From NCBI GenBank assembly GCA_017447265.1, contig JAFSOA010000005.1:62001-126000 (forward strand): DNA of 64,000 nt, in the 5' to 3' direction. This document shows positions 26,048 through 34,711 of the stretch, one piece after another (the first letter of the stretch is position 1; the number at the start of each line of letters is the position of its first letter). The stretch is from Bacteroidales bacterium (lineage in GTDB: Bacteria > Bacteroidota > Bacteroidia > Bacteroidales > UBA932). Under the pieces are notes generated by a model. The model was given only the letters and a program-made list of their open reading frames with translations. It had not been told where the DNA came from and made no database searches. The position numbers were made by a program, and so were the translations under genes.

Positions 26048-28468
26048 AGCAAATTTTAGTAGTAATGTTTTTTGACCGGCGGTGTCGAAAGCCACGACAG
26101 CCTTTCTGTTGGGGCCGTCGCCTTCGATCGACAGGATTTTTCCGAAGCCGAAACGGTCGTGTTCCACGCGCTGGCCGGCCTGCAGGTCGGCGATGGGCGA
26201 GGGTGCGAATCCGGCGGACGGCGTATGGGCCGGCGCCGGGGGCGTAGCGGGGATGGGCCGGGCCATGTGGGGCTGCGTCGATGCCGGATTCTGGGACGGC
26301 CGCTGCCCGCCGCGTTGCCAGCCTTGTCCGCCACGTCCCTCCGGCCGGTAGCCGCCCGGCCGCGGATAGGTTTCGAAATCGGAGCGCTGGAAGCGCGTCT
26401 GGGGGAAGGAATCGTAACGGTCCTGCCAGGAGTCCGGCTCCACGGCGTAATACTTCCGGTCGATTTCCTTCAGGAAGCGCGAAGGGCGGTTTGCCGTCTC
26501 GCTACCCCATTTGCGGCGGTTCTGTGCAAAGGATACCGTGACGACCTTGGCCGCCCGCGTCAGGGCCACGTAAAAGAGGCGCCGTTCCTCCTCGAGTTCT
26601 TTCAGCGAACCGCTCGTGTTCTCCGACGGGAAGAGGTTCTCCTCCATGCCGGCGATGTAGACGTAGGGGAATTCCAGGCCTTTGGCCGAGTGGACCGTCA
26701 TCAGCGTGATCTTGTTGGTCTGGTCGCGGTCGGGATCCTGGCTGTCGTCTTTTTCCACTTCGCTCATCAGGTAGATGTTTTCGAGGTAGTCGCTCAGGCG
26801 GACCGTGGTGTCGACGGGCTCTTCGCCGTCTTCCGAGAGCACCGTGCGCATCTCCGTCTCCTCCTCGCTGTATTCCTTGATGCTGTTGAAGAGTTCTTCC
26901 ACATTCTCGAAACGGCCCATGCCCTCGGGCGAGGTGTCGGCTTTCAGCGCGGCCAGATAGCCCGTGTCGGTGCCGATCTGCACGGCCAGGTCGTAGCAGT
27001 CGGCGTTTTCGGCCTTTTCGATGAGGCGTTCCATCAGGGCCGTGAACTCGCGCAGTTTGCGGATGGCGGCGTCCTTGAGCCCGACGGCGTAAAGCTTTTC
27101 GTTCTCAAGCAGCGGCGCATTGTAGAGCGTGCATCCGGCGGCGGCCGCCGCGGCGGCGAGCCGGTCGACGGTGGTGTCGCCGATGCCGCGGCCCGGCACG
27201 TTGATGATGCGCCGGAACGATTCGTTGTCCTGCGGATTGACCACCAGCTTGAAATAGGCCAGCATGTCCTTGATCTCGGCGCGCTCGTAGAAGGAGTGTC
27301 CGCCGTAGATGCGGAAGGGGAGGTTGCGCTTGCGCAGGGCTTCCTCGAGCGCCCGGCTCTGGGCGTTGGTCCGGTAGAGGATGGCGAAGGCGTCGTAGGA
27401 TGCCTTGTCGCTGTAGATGCGCTCCACGATCGACGAGGCGATGAGGTGGGCCTCCTCGCTTTCGGTATAGGCCTTGATGACGCCGATCTTCTCGCCGGCG
27501 CCGGCGGTGGAGAAGCACTCCTTGCGGAGGCGCTGCTCGTTGTGGGCGATCAGGCTGTTGGCGGCGGCCACGATGGTCTGGGTGGAGCGGTAGTTCTGCT
27601 CCAGTTTGAACTCTTTGGCTTCGGGATAGTCTTTCTTGAAGCGGAGGATGTTCTCGATGCGTGCGCCGCGGAAGCCGTAGATGCTTTGCGCGTCGTCGCC
27701 CACCACGCAGATGTTGTGGTGGGGTTCAGCCAGCTGGCGGAGGATCGAGTACTGCGCATGGTTCGTGTCCTGGTACTCGTCCACGAGGATGTAGCGGAAG
27801 CGCGCCGCGATGCTTTCGCGGGCCTCGGGATGGTGCTTCAGCAGGATGTTCATGTTGAGCAGGATGTCGTCGAAGTCCATGGCGCCGGCGGCCAGGCATT
27901 TCTGCTGGTAGCGCTCATAGATGTCGGCGGTGCGGGGCCGGCGGGCGACACGGTCACGCTCCATCGCATCGGCGTCGCGCCGGTATGCGGCGACGGTGAT
28001 CAGGCTGTTCTTGGCCATGGAGATGACACTTTGCACCGTGGCGGGCTTGTAGATCTTGTCGTCCAGCTCCAACTCCTTGACGCACTGCTTGATGACGCTG
28101 CGGGAGTCGGTCTGGTCGTAGATGGTGAAATTCCGGGGATAGTGCAACAGTTCGGCATACTCCCGCAGGAAACGGATGAAAATCGAATGGAAGGTACCCA
28201 TCGGGATCCAGCGGGCCTTCCGTTCGCCCACCAGCAGGGCCACGCGCTCCTTCATCTCGCCGGCGGCTTTCTTGGTGAACGTGAGGGCCAGCACCTCGCC
28301 CGGCCTGCAGTCTCCCTCCAGAATGTGTGCGACCCGGCAGGTCAGCACCCTTGTCTTGCCGGAACCGGCGCCCGCGATGATGAGCGAGGGCCCTTCCGTA
28401 CACAGAACAGCGGCTTTCTGCGCGCTGTTCAACCCTTCAAACAGGTCGGTTTTGGAATTGTCGATCAT
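26030..28468 (-). CDS. UvrD/PcrA-family DNA helicase
   Basis: An 812-residue superfamily 1A helicase. Motifs: Walker A AGAGSGKTRVL (near residue 33), LTFTKKAAGEM (Ia), VDEYQDTNHAQ (II), GDDAQSIYGFRGA (III), QNYRSTQTI (IV), VHSAKGLEFPYVYI (V) and VALTRAAK (VI). A proline/glycine-rich linker leads to a C-terminal Tudor-like domain (VEHDRFGFGKILSIEG). Role: 3'-5' unwinding in repair and removal of blocking complexes. Start ATG 28468 gives MIDNSKTDLFEGLN; an upstream in-frame start would cross the promoter. Confidence 0.95.
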   Translation of the reverse strand: MIDNSKTDLFEGLNSAQKAAVLCTEGPSLIIAGAGSGKTRVLTCRVAHILEGDCRPGEVLALTFTKKAAGEMKERVALLVGERKARWIPMGTFHSIFIRFLREYAELLHYPRNFTIYDQTDSRSVIKQCVKELELDDKIYKPATVQSVISMAKNSLITVAAYRRDADAMERDRVARRPRTADIYERYQQKCLAAGAMDFDDILLNMNILLKHHPEARESIAARFRYILVDEYQDTNHAQYSILRQLAEPHHNICVVGDDAQSIYGFRGARIENILRFKKDYPEAKEFKLEQNYRSTQTIVAAANSLIAHNEQRLRKECFSTAGAGEKIGVIKAYTESEEAHLIASSIVERIYSDKASYDAFAILYRTNAQSRALEEALRKRNLPFRIYGGHSFYERAEIKDMLAYFKLVVNPQDNESFRRIINVPGRGIGDTTVDRLAAAAAAAGCTLYNAPLLENEKLYAVGLKDAAIRKLREFTALMERLIEKAENADCYDLAVQIGTDTGYLAALKADTSPEGMGRFENVEELFNSIKEYSEEETEMRTVLSEDGEEPVDTTVRLSDYLENIYLMSEVEKDDSQDPDRDQTNKITLMTVHSAKGLEFPYVYIAGMEENLFPSENTSGSLKELEEERRLFYVALTRAAKVVTVSFAQNRRKWGSETANRPSRFLKEIDRKYYAVEPDSWQDRYDSFPQTRFQRSDFETYPRPGGYRPEGRGGQGWQRGGQRPSQNPASTQPHMARPIPATPPAPAHTPSAGFAPSPIADLQAGQRVEHDRFGFGKILSIEGDGPNRKAVVAFDTAGQKTLLLKFAKLRIV

Positions 28469-28472
28469 AGTG

Positions 28473-28480
28473 CAAAAATA
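28473..28480 (-). promoter_or_regulatory. -7 box for uvrD, four bases from the ATG
   Basis: TATTTTTG on the minus strand ends four bases before the uvrD start codon, so the transcript should start at or next to the ATG. Confidence 0.5.
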
Positions 28481-28506
28481 TACTTTTTTTAGTGACAATT
28501 TATAGG

Positions 28507-28514
28507 TAACTTTG
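28507..28514 (+). promoter_or_regulatory. -7 box for the nqr operon
   Basis: TAACTTTG, 40 bases upstream of the nqrA ATG. Confidence 0.5.
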
Positions 28515-28554
28515 CGGATTATTGCAAAATATTTACTATTAACCAGATAAGTTC

Positions 28555-29904
28555 ATGTCAGATCAAATCAGATTGAAAAAGGGCCTGAATCTCCCGATTG
28601 CGGGGGAAGCCCTTTGTGAGGTGACTGCACGCGTCGCTCCGGATCTGGTAGCTGTCAAGCCGACCGACTTCCGCGGGCTGGTGCCCCGGCTGCTGGTGAA
28701 GGAGGGTGACAGCGTCAAGGCCGGCACGCCGCTCTTCGCCGACAAGAAGTGCACCGCGATGGTGTTCTGCTCGCCGGTCAGCGGTACCGTCGACGCCGTG
28801 GTACGCGGCGACAAGCGCAAGCTCCTCGAAGTCCGGATCAAAGCCGACGGGAAGAACGAAGCCGTCCAGTTCGACGTGCCGAAAGCCTCCTCGCTCGACA
28901 AGAAGGGCATGACCGAACTGCTGCTGCAGTCCGGCCTGTGGCCCTGTCTCAAGCAGCGCCCCTTCGGCACCATCGCCGATCCGGAAGCAGAACCCAAAGC
29001 CATCTTCATCTCCGGGATGAATACGAAGCCCCTGGGCGCCAAGTATGAATTCACGCTGAAAGACGACATCGCCGCCATCCAGGCCGGCATCGACGCGCTG
29101 GGCCGTCTCACCAAGGGCGGCGTACATCTTTCTCTTTGCGCCAAGTCTTTCTCCGGCAGTGTGTTCAGCAAGCTCAGCGGCGTAGTCATGCACCAGTTCG
29201 AAGGTCCGCACCCGGCCGGCAACGTCGGCGTGCAGATCAACCACATCAGCCCCATCAACAAGGGTGAGGTGGTCTGGACGGTGGACCTTCCGCTCGTGGC
29301 CGTCATCGGCCGCTTCATGCTGAAGGGCGTCTATGACACCCGCCGCACCATTGCCGTGGCCGGTCCGGCCGCCGTCAAGCCCGCCTATGCGGAAGTGACC
29401 GCCGGCGTCAGCATGAAACAGCTCGCCGGCTTCTTCGCCGAAGGCAACGTCCGCGTCGTCAGCGGAGACGTGCTCAGTGGCGAGGCTGTGGGCCGCGAAG
29501 GCTTCCTGAGCTTCTACGACGACCAGGTGAGCGTGCTGAAGGAAGGCGATTACTTCGAGATGTTCGGCTGGATGAACCCGCTGCGCAGCAAGAAGTTCTC
29601 CGTGTCGCACGCCTATCCGGCCTTCCTGTGCGGCAAGAAGAAATATGCCATGGATACCAACGAGAACGGCGGCGAACGCCCGTTCCTGATGAACGACGTC
29701 TACGACAAGGTGCTCCCCATGGACATCTATCCGCTCTACCTTTTCAAGGCCTGCCTGACCGGCGACCTCGACAAGATGGAGCAGCTTGGCATCTATGAGG
29801 TCATCGAGGAAGACGTCGCGCTCTGCGAGTATGTCTGTCCTTCGAAGATCGAGATCCAGAACATCGTCCGTCAGGGCATCGAACTGATGATGAAAGAAAT
29901 GTAA
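28555..29904 (+). CDS. nqrA: Na+-translocating NADH:quinone reductase subunit A
   Basis: A 449-residue peripheral cytosolic subunit of the Na+-pumping NADH dehydrogenase. It starts with the conserved KKGLNLPIAG segment and a biotinyl-like barrel (VKEGDSVKAGTPLFADK). Later segments are SGMNTKPLGAKYEF and EGDYFEMFGWMNPLRSKKFS. It is the first of six contiguous genes, nqrABCDEF, with short gaps, so one operon. The complex oxidises NADH, reduces quinone and exports sodium. Confidence 0.96.
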   Translation: MSDQIRLKKGLNLPIAGEALCEVTARVAPDLVAVKPTDFRGLVPRLLVKEGDSVKAGTPLFADKKCTAMVFCSPVSGTVDAVVRGDKRKLLEVRIKADGKNEAVQFDVPKASSLDKKGMTELLLQSGLWPCLKQRPFGTIADPEAEPKAIFISGMNTKPLGAKYEFTLKDDIAAIQAGIDALGRLTKGGVHLSLCAKSFSGSVFSKLSGVVMHQFEGPHPAGNVGVQINHISPINKGEVVWTVDLPLVAVIGRFMLKGVYDTRRTIAVAGPAAVKPAYAEVTAGVSMKQLAGFFAEGNVRVVSGDVLSGEAVGREGFLSFYDDQVSVLKEGDYFEMFGWMNPLRSKKFSVSHAYPAFLCGKKKYAMDTNENGGERPFLMNDVYDKVLPMDIYPLYLFKACLTGDLDKMEQLGIYEVIEEDVALCEYVCPSKIEIQNIVRQGIELMMKEM

Positions 29905-29917
29905 GGAGGAACCCCGT

Positions 29918-31093
29918 ATGGCAAAGAATTTTTTCGATAAAATCAGGCCGACCTTCAGCGAAGGCGGCAAACTGAGCTGGCTCCATTCGTCCTTCGACGC
30001 CTTCGAGACCTTCTTCTTCGTGCCTGACCGCGTCACCCGCCGGGGCGGCACGCATGTGAAGGACTGCGTCGACCTGAAGCGCCTGCTCATCATCGTGGTG
30101 ATGGCCATGGTTCCGGCCCTGCTCTTCGGCATCTGGAACCTCGGTTACCAGCACAGCCAGGTCTTCGGCCTGGGCTGGGGCTTCTGGCAGATGGTCTGGT
30201 ATGGCTTCGTGAAGATCATCCCGCTCTATCTGATCTCCTATATCGTGGGTCTGGGCATCGAGTTCGCCTCCGCCCAGATGAAAGGCCATGAGGTGAGCGA
30301 AGGCTACCTGGTGAGCGGCTTCATCATTCCGCTCATCGTGCCGGTCGACGTTCCCTGGTGGATGCTGGCCATCGCCGTGGCTTTTGCCGTGATCATCGGC
30401 AAGGAAGTCTTTGGCGGCACCGGCATGAACATCTGGAACCCCGCGCTGCTGGCGCGTGCCTTCCTGTTCTTCTCTTATCCGAGCAAGATGTCGGGCGACT
30501 CGATCTGGGTCGGCGGCCTGAGCAAGGCCCTCGCCGGCGGAACGCCCTGGAAGGGCGGGGAAGTGGTGGATGCCGTTTCGGGCGCCACGCCGCTCTCCCA
30601 CGCTTCGCTCGACGGTCTGTCCGCAGCCGGCACCAGTGCCTGGAACCTCTTCCTCGGCGACGTTCCGGGTGCCGTGGGCGAGACCAGCGTCATCGCCATC
30701 CTCATCGGTGCGCTGATCCTTGTCTGCACCGGCGTGGCCAGCTGGAAGATCATGTGCTCCTCCGTGCTCGGCGCCCTGTTCGTGGGCTGGCTCGGCACGG
30801 CGGGCGGTGTGACCGACATCCCCTGCTGGGAACAGCTGCTCATGGGCGGCTTCGCTTTCGGTACCGTCTTCATGGCCACCGACCCGGTGACCTCGGCCCA
30901 GACCGAATGCGGCAAGTGGATCTACGGTTTCCTGATCGGCGCCCTCTGCATCACGGTGCGACTTTTCAACCCGGGTTATCCCGAGGGCATGATGCTCGCC
31001 ATCCTGCTGATGAACACCTTTGCTCCGCTGATCGACCACTATGTGGTGAATGCCAATGTCAAACGTCGCCTCAAGCGAGCTAAAACCGTATAG
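29918..31093 (+). CDS. nqrB: Na+-translocating NADH:quinone reductase subunit B
   Basis: A 391-residue polytopic membrane subunit. The covalent FMN site is the threonine in VSGATPLSHAS. Other family segments are GGTGMNIWNPALLARAF and ATDPVTSAQT. It binds riboflavin/FMN and forms part of the sodium channel with NqrD and NqrE. It follows nqrA by 13 bases; its TAG overlaps a possible GTG start of nqrC. Confidence 0.96.
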   Translation: MAKNFFDKIRPTFSEGGKLSWLHSSFDAFETFFFVPDRVTRRGGTHVKDCVDLKRLLIIVVMAMVPALLFGIWNLGYQHSQVFGLGWGFWQMVWYGFVKIIPLYLISYIVGLGIEFASAQMKGHEVSEGYLVSGFIIPLIVPVDVPWWMLAIAVAFAVIIGKEVFGGTGMNIWNPALLARAFLFFSYPSKMSGDSIWVGGLSKALAGGTPWKGGEVVDAVSGATPLSHASLDGLSAAGTSAWNLFLGDVPGAVGETSVIAILIGALILVCTGVASWKIMCSSVLGALFVGWLGTAGGVTDIPCWEQLLMGGFAFGTVFMATDPVTSAQTECGKWIYGFLIGALCITVRLFNPGYPEGMMLAILLMNTFAPLIDHYVVNANVKRRLKRAKTV

Positions 31094-31095
31094 TG

Positions 31096-31938
31096 ATGAA
31101 TACCAACAGCAACGTATATACCATCGTCTACACGACGATCATCGTCGTGGTGGCGGCTGCCATCCTGGCCATTGCCGCGATGGCGCTCAAGCCGAAGCAG
31201 GATGCCAACATCAAGGCCGAGACTATCAGCCAGATGCTGGCGGCCGCCGGCTTCTCGAGCAAGGAAGACCTGGCCAAGCTCGGCAACGACCAGGTCCTGA
31301 AGATGTACAGCGACAACGTCAAGACGGCTTTCCTGATCGACGCCAAGGGCGACAAGATCGGTGAGCTGGAGACGGAAGCTGGCAATATCGAACTGCAGGA
31401 CAACCTCAAGCAGGAGAACAAGAACATCGCCGCGGGCAATCCGCAGCTCCCGGTCTATGTCTTCACGAAGGACGGCAGCGAGATCAATGTGATTCCGATC
31501 TACGGCGCCGGCCTCTGGGGTCCGATCTGGGGCTACATTGCCTTCAACGCCAGCTGCACGGAAATCGTGGGCGCCTACTTCGACCACGAGAGCGAAACCC
31601 CGGGCCTGGGTGCCAAGATCAAGGACGAGGCCTGGTTCCGCGAGCAGTTCAAGGGCCAGACGGTCAACTTCAGCAAGCCGGACGATTCCTTCAACATCGT
31701 CAAGGGCGGCGCGCCCAAGGACGACAAGTCGGCTGTCGACGCCATCACCGGCGCGACGATGACCTGCAACGGCCTCGACGCCGCACTCGACACCTGGTTC
31801 AAGGCGTACATGCCGTTCCTGCAGAAGAAAGCCGGGGCGGAAGGCGTCGATGAAGACTGCTGCGGCGGTGACTGCTGCGGCGGCGACTGCGAAGGCGGGC
31901 ACCAGCATGAACACAACCATAATCATCAGGAGGGTTAA
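31096..31938 (+). CDS. nqrC: Na+-translocating NADH:quinone reductase subunit C with a Cys/His-rich C-terminal tail
   Basis: A 280-residue protein. One N-terminal membrane helix (about residues 6-32), then a periplasmic domain with the covalent FMN site in DAITGATMTCNG. The body ends in the usual way (LDTWFKAYMPFLQKK). An unusual tail follows: about 28 residues with the motif CCGGDCCGGDC and five histidines spaced HxHxHxHxH, which looks like a metal-binding appendage. Start ATG 31096 is preferred; a GTG three bases upstream overlaps the nqrB stop. Confidence 0.93.
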   Translation: MNTNSNVYTIVYTTIIVVVAAAILAIAAMALKPKQDANIKAETISQMLAAAGFSSKEDLAKLGNDQVLKMYSDNVKTAFLIDAKGDKIGELETEAGNIELQDNLKQENKNIAAGNPQLPVYVFTKDGSEINVIPIYGAGLWGPIWGYIAFNASCTEIVGAYFDHESETPGLGAKIKDEAWFREQFKGQTVNFSKPDDSFNIVKGGAPKDDKSAVDAITGATMTCNGLDAALDTWFKAYMPFLQKKAGAEGVDEDCCGGDCCGGDCEGGHQHEHNHNHQEG

Positions 31939-31941
31939 GCC

Positions 31942-32547
31942 ATGAATGAAGATCTGAAGAAAACACTGTTGAACCCGATTTTCAAGGGCAACCCGATCAC
32001 GGTCCTCGTGCTCGGTATCTGCTCCTCGCTGGCCGTCACGGTCCAGCTCAAGGGCGCCCTGGTCATGGCCCTTTCGGTGATCATCGTCACGGGCCTCTCG
32101 AGCCTCGTGGTCTCCCTGCTCCGCAACTCGATTCCGAACCGCGTGCGCATCATCGTGCAGCTGGTCGTGGTCGCCATGATGGTGATCCTCGTCGACCAGG
32201 TGCTCAAGGCTTACGCGTACGCCATCGACAAACAGCTTTCGGTCTACATCGGCCTGATCATCACCAACTGTATCGTGATGGGCCGCATCGAAGCCTTCGC
32301 GCTGGGCAACAAGCCCATCCCGAGCCTCCTCGACGGTCTGGCCAACGGTGCCGGCTACGGCATGATCCTCGTGATCGTGGCCTTCTTCCGTGAACTCCTC
32401 GGAAGCGGCACGCTGCTCGGCTTCCGCGTCCTGCCTGAAAGCTATGTTCCGAACAACCTCGTGATCCTTCCGCCGATGGCACTGATCCTCCTGGGCTGCA
32501 TCGTCTGGGTCCAGCGCGCCGTGCAGAAAGACCTGCAGGAGAAATAA
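31942..32547 (+). CDS. nqrD: Na+-translocating NADH:quinone reductase subunit D
   Basis: A 201-residue membrane subunit with six hydrophobic segments, a homologue of RnfE/NqrE. Conserved TNCIVMGRIEAFA and the half-channel cysteine that helps bind an intramembrane iron centre with NqrE. It starts three bases after nqrC. Confidence 0.96.
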   Translation: MNEDLKKTLLNPIFKGNPITVLVLGICSSLAVTVQLKGALVMALSVIIVTGLSSLVVSLLRNSIPNRVRIIVQLVVVAMMVILVDQVLKAYAYAIDKQLSVYIGLIITNCIVMGRIEAFALGNKPIPSLLDGLANGAGYGMILVIVAFFRELLGSGTLLGFRVLPESYVPNNLVILPPMALILLGCIVWVQRAVQKDLQEK

Positions 32548-32567
32548 CACTTTAACTCAAATCGATT

Positions 32568-33182
32568 ATGGAATACATCAGCTTGTTCGTAAAGTCAATT
32601 TTCGTTGACAATATGATCTTCGCCTACTTCCTGGGTATGTGCTCATACCTGGCGGTGTCGAAGAACGTAAAGACAGCAAATGGTTTGGGTATTGCTGTTA
32701 TCTTCGTGCTCCTGTGCACGCTCCCGCTCAACTACCTGCTCAACAAGTTCGTGCTGCAGCCCGGGGCGCTGGCCTGGCTGGGCGACAGCTTCAAGGACGT
32801 GGACCTGAGCTTCCTGAGCTTCATTCTCTTCATCGCCGTGATCGCCGCCTTCGTGCAGATCGTGGAGATGGTAGTGGAGAAGTTCCTGCCGGCCCTCTAC
32901 TCCTCGCTGGGTATTTTCCTGCCGCTGATCGCCGTGAACTGCGCCATCCTGGGCGGTTCGCTCTTCATGCAGCAGCGCGAGTTCCTGAATGTGGGCGAGG
33001 CAGCAACCTACGCCCTCGGTTCGGGCATCGGCTGGTGGCTGGCCATCGTGGCCCTGGCCGCCATCCGCGAGAAGATGGCCTACTCGAAGGTTCCGGCTCC
33101 GCTCAAGGGCCTGGGCATCACCTTCATGGTGGTGGGCCTCATGGGCATGGCCTTCATGACATTTATGGGTATTTCACTGTAA
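32568..33182 (+). CDS. nqrE: Na+-translocating NADH:quinone reductase subunit E
   Basis: A 204-residue membrane subunit with six helices, a homologue of RnfA. Starts [20 protein letters not shown]; conserved [11 protein letters not shown] in the second half, with the cysteine paired to NqrD across the membrane. It follows nqrD by 20 bases. Confidence 0.96.
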   Translation: MEYISLFVKSIFVDNMIFAYFLGMCSYLAVSKNVKTANGLGIAVIFVLLCTLPLNYLLNKFVLQPGALAWLGDSFKDVDLSFLSFILFIAVIAAFVQIVEMVVEKFLPALYSSLGIFLPLIAVNCAILGGSLFMQQREFLNVGEAATYALGSGIGWWLAIVALAAIREKMAYSKVPAPLKGLGITFMVVGLMGMAFMTFMGISL

Positions 33183-33199
33183 GACGGGAGGAATGAACA

Positions 33200-34471
33200 A
33201 TGAGTAATACGATTCTTGCAGCAATTCTCGTGATTGTCGTGGTCACCCTCCTTCTGGTGGCCCTGCTCCTTTTCATCAAGATCAAACTCACTCCGTCCGG
33301 AACGGTCAAGATCGATATCAACGACGGCAAGAAGGTGCTCGACGTCCCGCAGGGCGGCTCACTCCTCAATACGCTCGCCGAGCAGAAGATCTTCCTCCCT
33401 TCGGCCTGCGGCGGCAAGGGCAACTGCGGCCAGTGCAAGTGCCAGGTCCTCGAGGGCGGCGGAAGTATCCTGCCTACGGAGGTCGGTTTCTTTACCCGCA
33501 AGCAGATCGCCGACAACTGGCGCCTCGGCTGCCAGGTGAAGGTCAAGGACAACCTCAAGATCCAGGTGCCCGACTCCGCCCTCAGCGTCAAGAAGCTCGA
33601 GTGCGAAGTCATCTCCAACAAGAACGTGGCTACCTTCATCAAGGAGTTCACGGTCAAGTTGCCGGAAGGTGAGAACATCGAATTCAAGAGCGGTGAATAC
33701 ATCCAGATCGACATTCCGGCCTACGACGTCAACTTCGCTGACATGGACGTGGATCCGATCTACCGGGCCGACTGGGAGAAATACGGTTTCTTCGACCTCA
33801 AGTACAAGAACACCGTTCCGACCATCCGCGCCTACTCGATGGCTTCCTATCCTGCCGAGAAGAATGTCATCAAGCTCAACGTGCGTATCGCCACGCCGCC
33901 GTTCGACCGCAGCCAGCCGAAGGGCGTGTTCAAGATGCTGCCCGTGCCTCCGGGCATCGCTTCCACCTTCGTGTTCTCCCGCAAACCGGGCGACAAGGTG
34001 TGGATCAGCGGTCCTTACGGCGAGTTCCTGCTCCCGAAGGACGATCCGGACAGCCAGGAATACATCTTCGTGGGCGGCGGCGCCGGCATGGCTCCGCTCC
34101 GCAGCCACATCATGCATTTGTTCAAGACGCTCAAGACCAAGAAGGAGGTCCACTTCTTCTACGGTGCCCGCGCCCTCGTCGAGGCGTTCTACCTCGAGGA
34201 TTTCGCGGAGATCGAGAAAGAATTCCCGAACTTCCACTTCCACCTGGCCCTCGACCGTCCCGATCCGGCCGCCGATGCCGCAGGCGTGAAGTACACGGCC
34301 GGCTTCGTGCACAACGTGATGAACGAGACCTACCTCAAGGACCACGAGGCTCCCGAGGACATCAAGTACTTCATGTGCGGTCCGCCGATGATGGTGTCGT
34401 CCGTCGTGAATCTGCTGGATTCGCTGGGTGTCGCGCCGGAGAGTATCCTGTATGATAATTTTGGTGCGTAA
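33200..34471 (+). CDS. nqrF: Na+-translocating NADH:quinone reductase subunit F
   Basis: A 423-residue electron-entry subunit. One N-terminal helix (residues 3-27), a [2Fe-2S] domain with C70, C76, C79 and C111, then an FAD-binding domain (RAYSMASYP) and an NADH domain (VGGGAGMAPLRS, CGPPMM). It passes electrons from NADH to NqrC and NqrB. Last gene of the operon; a palindromic element follows directly. Confidence 0.96.
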   Translation: MSNTILAAILVIVVVTLLLVALLLFIKIKLTPSGTVKIDINDGKKVLDVPQGGSLLNTLAEQKIFLPSACGGKGNCGQCKCQVLEGGGSILPTEVGFFTRKQIADNWRLGCQVKVKDNLKIQVPDSALSVKKLECEVISNKNVATFIKEFTVKLPEGENIEFKSGEYIQIDIPAYDVNFADMDVDPIYRADWEKYGFFDLKYKNTVPTIRAYSMASYPAEKNVIKLNVRIATPPFDRSQPKGVFKMLPVPPGIASTFVFSRKPGDKVWISGPYGEFLLPKDDPDSQEYIFVGGGAGMAPLRSHIMHLFKTLKTKKEVHFFYGARALVEAFYLEDFAEIEKEFPNFHFHLALDRPDPAADAAGVKYTAGFVHNVMNETYLKDHEAPEDIKYFMCGPPMMVSSVVNLLDSLGVAPESILYDNFGA

Positions 34472-34472
34472 A

Positions 34473-34552
34473 CCGCTTCGCGGCTCTGGTTTTCCGTCCT
34501 GCAGGCAGAAAAATGCCCGCAGGACGGAAGAACCACCCGCCAGCTTCGCGCT
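34473..34552. repeat. palindromic element after nqrF (same family as 25463-25547)
   Basis: CGCTTCGC ... TCTGGT, then the stem TTCCGTCCTGC (34492-34502) with GCAGGACGGAA (34519-34529) around an A-rich loop, then ACCACCCGC and CTTCGCG. The ends match the in-gene copy at 25463-25547, while the stem sequence differs. It could slow or end nqr transcription but lacks a T-run. Confidence 0.7.
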
Positions 34553-34554
34553 AA

Positions 34555-34580
34555 CAAAAAAAGCGGCCTTTCAGCCGCTT
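34555..34580 (-). terminator. rho-independent terminator of tRNA-Lys
   Basis: On the minus strand: AAGCGGC, a short loop, GCCGCTT, then a run of seven T. A strong stem with a T-tract directly downstream of the tRNA gene. Confidence 0.88.
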
Positions 34581-34586
34581 CTTCTG

Positions 34587-34659
34587 TGACCCGCTTGGGG
34601 CTCGAACCCAAGACCCCAGCATTAAAAGTGCTGTGCTCTACCAACTGAGCTAGCGAGTC
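34587..34659 (-). tRNA. tRNA-Lys (UUU)
   Basis: A 73-base cloverleaf with acceptor arms GACTCGC/GCGGGTC, D arm GCTCAGTTGGTAGAGC, anticodon stem-loop CAGCACTTTTAATGCTG with anticodon TTT, and T arm with GGTTCGAGCC. The discriminator is A and CCA is not encoded. Confidence 0.95.
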
Positions 34660-34677
34660 TTCCCTCAAAAGGGAATG

Positions 34678-34708
34678 CAAAGGTATGCAATAATTTATAA
34701 ATTGCAAA
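34678..34708 (-). promoter_or_regulatory. complete Bacteroidetes promoter for tRNA-Lys
   Basis: On the minus strand: TTTG (34705-34708), 19 bases, then TACCTTTG (34678-34685), ending 18 bases before the mature tRNA 5' end. Confidence 0.75.
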
Positions 34709-34711
34709 AAT

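Noticed and set aside
26072..28492. Long plus-strand open frame opposite uvrD
   Set aside because: The same antisense effect; no start context and no recognisable protein. Similar shadows opposite the dehydrogenase (16581-18323), ftsK (20254-22872) and dnaN (62573-63979) were also dropped.
33200..34471. NqrF considered as the missing E3 reductase for the dideoxyhexose pathway
   Set aside because: It has the same cofactor set ([2Fe-2S] plus FAD) but is the sixth gene of a complete nqr operon with the NqrF membrane anchor and length.
34473..34552. Element after nqrF called as an intrinsic terminator
   Set aside because: The stem is strong but no T-run follows on the plus strand; it is better described as a member of the palindromic repeat family.
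34587..34659. tRNA-Lys as an integration site for the variable region to its right
   Set aside because: The 3' end of the tRNA points left, towards nqr and away from the variable cluster; no integrase and no duplicated tRNA end were seen.
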